A DNA stretch of 6,811 nt from Clostridia bacterium (GTDB lineage: Bacteria > Bacillota_A > Clostridia > Oscillospirales > CAG-382). The stretch spans positions 1-6,811 of the forward strand of contig JAFWWX010000291.1 of assembly GCA_017517985.1 (NCBI GenBank). The letters are read 5' to 3'. Shown here one piece after another: positions 5,180 to 6,811 of this stretch (its first letter is position 1; the number at the start of each line of letters is the position of its first letter). A model generated the notes under the pieces. That model made no database searches. It was not told the origin of the DNA and worked only from the letters and a program-made list of their open reading frames with translations. Both the position numbers and the translations under genes were made by a program.

Positions 5180-5372
5180 TGACTTTTCCTCCTTTCTCTG
5201 CATACCATCTCCTGAATGCAAGCTGGTTATCTGGATTTTGGTAAAACCGTATAACTGCATCAAGAAATGTGGCACACAGTAATTTTTTCTCCATGCTTGG
5301 AATCTCCTTCGGGTTTATCCGAATTTTAATATCATTTTCGGACACCTCCTCAAATCGTTTGTGAATTATCAC
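5172..5372 (-). CDS. Small conserved-looking mobile-element ORF, start uncertain
   Basis: This is the first gene of the leftward operon. The maximal frame, from GTG 5372, gives 66 aa but has no ribosome site and would start only about 12 nt after the predicted transcript start. ATG 5294-5292 has AAGGAG (5309-5304) 9 nt upstream and gives 40 aa: MEKKLLCATF..., then FLDAVIRFYQNPDNQLAFRRWYAE. The NPKEIPS segment before it is in frame and looks protein-like, so an intermediate start is possible. The acidic/aromatic DAVIRFYQNPDN...FRRWYAEKGGK pattern is one I associate with short hypothetical proteins of Clostridial mobile elements. No function is known. It overlaps the next gene by 8 bp. Confidence 0.55.
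   Translation of the reverse strand: MIIHKRFEEVSENDIKIRINPKEIPSMEKKLLCATFLDAVIRFYQNPDNQLAFRRWYAEKGGKVNG
5315..5335 (-). other. Tiny ORF (MILKFG) using the best ribosome site of the leftward transcript
   Basis: AGGAGG (5350-5345) lies 9 nt before ATG 5335-5333, the ideal position, but that frame closes after six codons at TAA 5317-5315. The larger small-ORF frame overlaps it in a different frame. It may be a leader peptide, or the true start of the small ORF followed by a frame change. Confidence 0.25.
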
Positions 5373-5380
5373 CGTACGGT
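5371..5380. promoter_or_regulatory. Candidate operator palindrome ACCGTACGGT
   Basis: A perfect 10-bp palindrome lies just downstream of the expected start (about 5384) of the leftward transcript, where a bound repressor would block it. The Cro/C1-type protein encoded to the right (5534-6157) is the obvious candidate ligand, but that link is inferred. A separate nested inverted repeat, GTCAA-N4-TTGAC (5415-5428), lies over the leftward -35 box. Confidence 0.3.
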
Positions 5381-5390
5381 TGACAATATT

Positions 5391-5419
5391 ATTTTACAGC
5401 AAACTTTCTCTTTTGTCAA
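5391..5419 (-). promoter_or_regulatory. Leftward sigma-A promoter of the mobile-element operon
   Basis: On the minus strand, TTGACA (5419-5414, 6 of 6) and TAAAAT (5396-5391, 5 of 6) are exactly 17 bp apart, with a predicted start near 5384. It would drive the small ORF, the 76-aa HTH gene and, past the attenuator, the 354-aa and 200-aa genes. It is divergent from the promoter at 5458-5486. Confidence 0.8.
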
Positions 5420-5457
5420 TCATTTGACGACAAATTTATATAACTTTACAAAAGATA

Positions 5458-5486
5458 TTGACAATGTAGATTTAATGAGTTATAAT
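5458..5486 (+). promoter_or_regulatory. Rightward consensus sigma-A promoter for repressor and recombinase
   Basis: TTGACA (5458-5463) and TATAAT (5481-5486) match consensus fully and are 17 bp apart, with a predicted start near 5493. This leaves about 40 nt of leader before the repressor ATG at 5534, and argues against the upstream GTG at 5501 as start. Confidence 0.85.
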
Positions 5487-5533
5487 ATGTATGTGAATAT
5501 GTGCAGAATTACAAACAAAGGAGTTTAATTGAT

Positions 5534-6157
5534 ATGAATGACAGCAAAAAAGAACAGGCTGTTATTGACAGCCTGCCTGATTTAGATTTACATTTTACTT
5601 CGTTTGGAGAAAGACTAAGAGAGCTTCGAAAAGAAAAAGGACTCTCCCAAGATGAATTTGCTAAAATACTTGGTACTTCAAAACAGATACTCAGCCGTTA
5701 CGAGCTTGGACAGCGTTCGCCCAAAATTGAGCAGGTAAGCAAGTATGCTGAAAAATTAAAGGTTTCGGTAGATTATCTTTTGGGTGACAGTGAAGCAGAG
5801 GCTATGTATAGCGAAATGTGTGGGGAATTGCAAGGTAAGCCATTCTATGAAATATTCAAAGATATAACTGTAGAAATGGGGTTGAATATTTCGGACATCG
5901 TGAGAATTACGGGACTTACTGACAAGCAGGTAAGAACTATAATTATCCGTAGAATGAAAGATGCACCTCTTCCCATTGCAATGCAGTTATCAGAAAAGCT
6001 GAATGTTCCACTCGAAGTTTGGGCAGGAGGCAAAGAATATATGCCAAGTGAACTTTCTGCAAATGCGTATGAAGTGGCAAGAGCATATGACAAGGCAAAT
6101 CTTAAAGACAGAAATACTGCAAGACTTGCACTGAATTTAGAAACAGTTAAGGAGTGA
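5534..6157 (+). CDS. Cro/C1-family HTH transcriptional repressor
   Basis: A 207-aa protein. ATG 5534 is chosen because AAAGGAG ends 10 nt before it; an in-frame GTG at 5501 adds 11 residues but lies almost at the transcript start. Residues 24-84 are a clear HTH_3 domain (FGERLRELRKEKGLSQDEFA, TSKQILSRYELGQRSP, ending SVDYLLGD). Residues about 103-166 look like a second helical, HTH-like unit (MGLNISDIVRITGLTDKQVR, PIAMQLSEKLNVPLEVWAGG). No RecA-type autocleavage (S24) or ImmA-type peptidase motif is present, so relief of repression would need another signal. It is divergent from the leftward operon and 8 bp upstream of the serine recombinase gene. It probably controls both promoters and so the element's excision, by analogy with phage and conjugative-element regulators. 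Confidence 0.85.
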   Translation: MNDSKKEQAVIDSLPDLDLHFTSFGERLRELRKEKGLSQDEFAKILGTSKQILSRYELGQRSPKIEQVSKYAEKLKVSVDYLLGDSEAEAMYSEMCGELQGKPFYEIFKDITVEMGLNISDIVRITGLTDKQVRTIIIRRMKDAPLPIAMQLSEKLNVPLEVWAGGKEYMPSELSANAYEVARAYDKANLKDRNTARLALNLETVKE

Positions 6158-6165
6158 TACCACAA

Positions 6166-6811
6166 ATGAACGCTGTTGTTTATGCCCGTTTTTCGAGCCA
6201 TAAACAAGGTGAGCAGTCAATAGAGGGTCAGGTAGCTGAAGCCGAACGCTTTGCGGCAGAGCACGGACTTACAATTATACATGTGTATGCCGACAGAGCA
6301 CAGACGGGACGAAACGATAACAGAGAGCAATTTCAGCTGATGCTTTCAGATGCGGCAAAGCATAAATTTGATGCACTTATTGTTTGGAAAACAGACCGCA
6401 TTGGGCGAAACAAGGAAGAAATTGCACTCAATAAATATCACCTCAAGAAAAACGGCATTAAAATTTACTATGTAGCCGAAATGATACCTGATACACCAGA
6501 GGGTATTATTCTTGAGTCTGTTATTGAGGGTATGGCGGCATATTATTCCGAGCAGTTATCACAAAATGTTCGCAGAGGTATGAAAGCAAGTGCTACAAAG
6601 GCTCAGTGTACCGGCGGGAATATTCCTCTTGGATATGCCGTTGATAAAGACAAAAAGTTTGTAATAGACGAGAAGACTGCTCCGACTGTACGACTGATTT
6701 ATGATATGTATGCCAAAGGTCAGACTGTTTCACAAATCATAAAAGTTTTGAATGAGAAAGGTCATAGAACATCAAGAGGCACACAGTTTACTTACAACAG
6801 CTTGAGAACTA
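6166..6811 (+). CDS. Large serine recombinase (integrase), C-terminus outside window
   Basis: The frame is open for 215 codons from ATG 6166 to the window end. The stop of the upstream repressor (6155-6157) directly follows AAGGAG (6149-6154), so translation is likely coupled. An in-frame GTG at 6154 is a less likely start, because family members usually begin MNAV-like. Residues 1-140 are the resolvase catalytic domain: YARFSS with nucleophile S10, QSIEGQ, TGRNDNREQFQ, DALIVWKTDRIGRN with the D77-R78-x-x-R81 motif, and the long E helix (IEGMAAYYSEQLSQNVRRGM). The recombinase domain starts near 150 (GGNIPLGYAVD), and GHRTSRGTQFTYNSLR is its usual DNA-contact segment. A full enzyme would be about 450-550 aa. 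Such proteins integrate and excise Clostridial elements of the Tn4451/TnpX type and some phages, acting at att sites normally near this gene, here beyond the right edge. Confidence 0.92.
   Translation, partial: MNAVVYARFSSHKQGEQSIEGQVAEAERFAAEHGLTIIHVYADRAQTGRNDNREQFQLMLSDAAKHKFDALIVWKTDRIGRNKEEIALNKYHLKKNGIKIYYVAEMIPDTPEGIILESVIEGMAAYYSEQLSQNVRRGMKASATKAQCTGGNIPLGYAVDKDKKFVIDEKTAPTVRLIYDMYAKGQTVSQIIKVLNEKGHRTSRGTQFTYNSLRT

Noticed and set aside
5845..6207. 120-codon minus-strand ORF opposite the repressor
   Set aside because: It is antisense to a clear Cro/C1 protein and crosses the repressor-recombinase junction. The hydrophobic translation is a by-product of the opposite frame.
1..6811. 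CRISPR array, tRNA, rRNA or replication origin
   Set aside because: I saw no regularly spaced direct repeats, no cloverleaf or rRNA-like sequence, and no iteron cluster.

Overview
The window is AT-rich DNA that reads as a gut-type Clostridia (Bacillota) chromosome carrying part of an integrated mobile element. The evidence is strong AGGAGG-type ribosome sites, near-consensus sigma-A promoters, a Gram-positive signal peptide, and large serine recombinase and Cro/C1 genes of the kind found on Clostridial conjugative or mobilisable elements. The species cannot be named from the sequence.

Left third (1-2829): a phase-variation cassette. A secreted Ig-like-domain protein (1-1524, minus strand, C-terminus outside the window) is separated from a tyrosine recombinase (1990-2829, minus strand) by a 276-bp segment (1714-1989) bounded by inverted repeats that match at 27 of 28 positions. 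The segment holds a near-consensus promoter (TTGACT, 17 bp, TATGAT, 1891-1919) that now points away from the secreted-protein gene. Inversion would turn it onto that gene. A weaker promoter-like sequence faces the gene now, at exactly the mirror position. The sequenced molecule therefore looks like the OFF (or low) state of an invertible promoter with its own dedicated invertase. The repeat cores have a dif-like CATAA-N6-TTATG arrangement.

Middle (2830-3182): a hairpin-rich stretch with no convincing gene. It holds a strong leftward terminator (2953-2997) and a second long palindrome (3009-3053), probably a dispersed repeat.

Right half (3183-6811): mobile-element genes around a divergent control region (5373-5533). 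Leftward, one good promoter serves a small conserved ORF, a 76-aa HTH protein, then an attenuator-like terminator that overlaps two tiny leader ORFs, then a 354-aa protein with a possible winged helix and a 200-aa protein with RusA-like features, ending at the 2953-2997 terminator. Rightward, a consensus promoter serves a Cro/C1-type repressor followed closely by a large serine recombinase that runs off the window end. This is the usual logic of an element that represses its own integration and excision genes. Whether the phase-variable cassette is cargo of that element or host DNA beside it cannot be decided here, because no attachment sites are visible.
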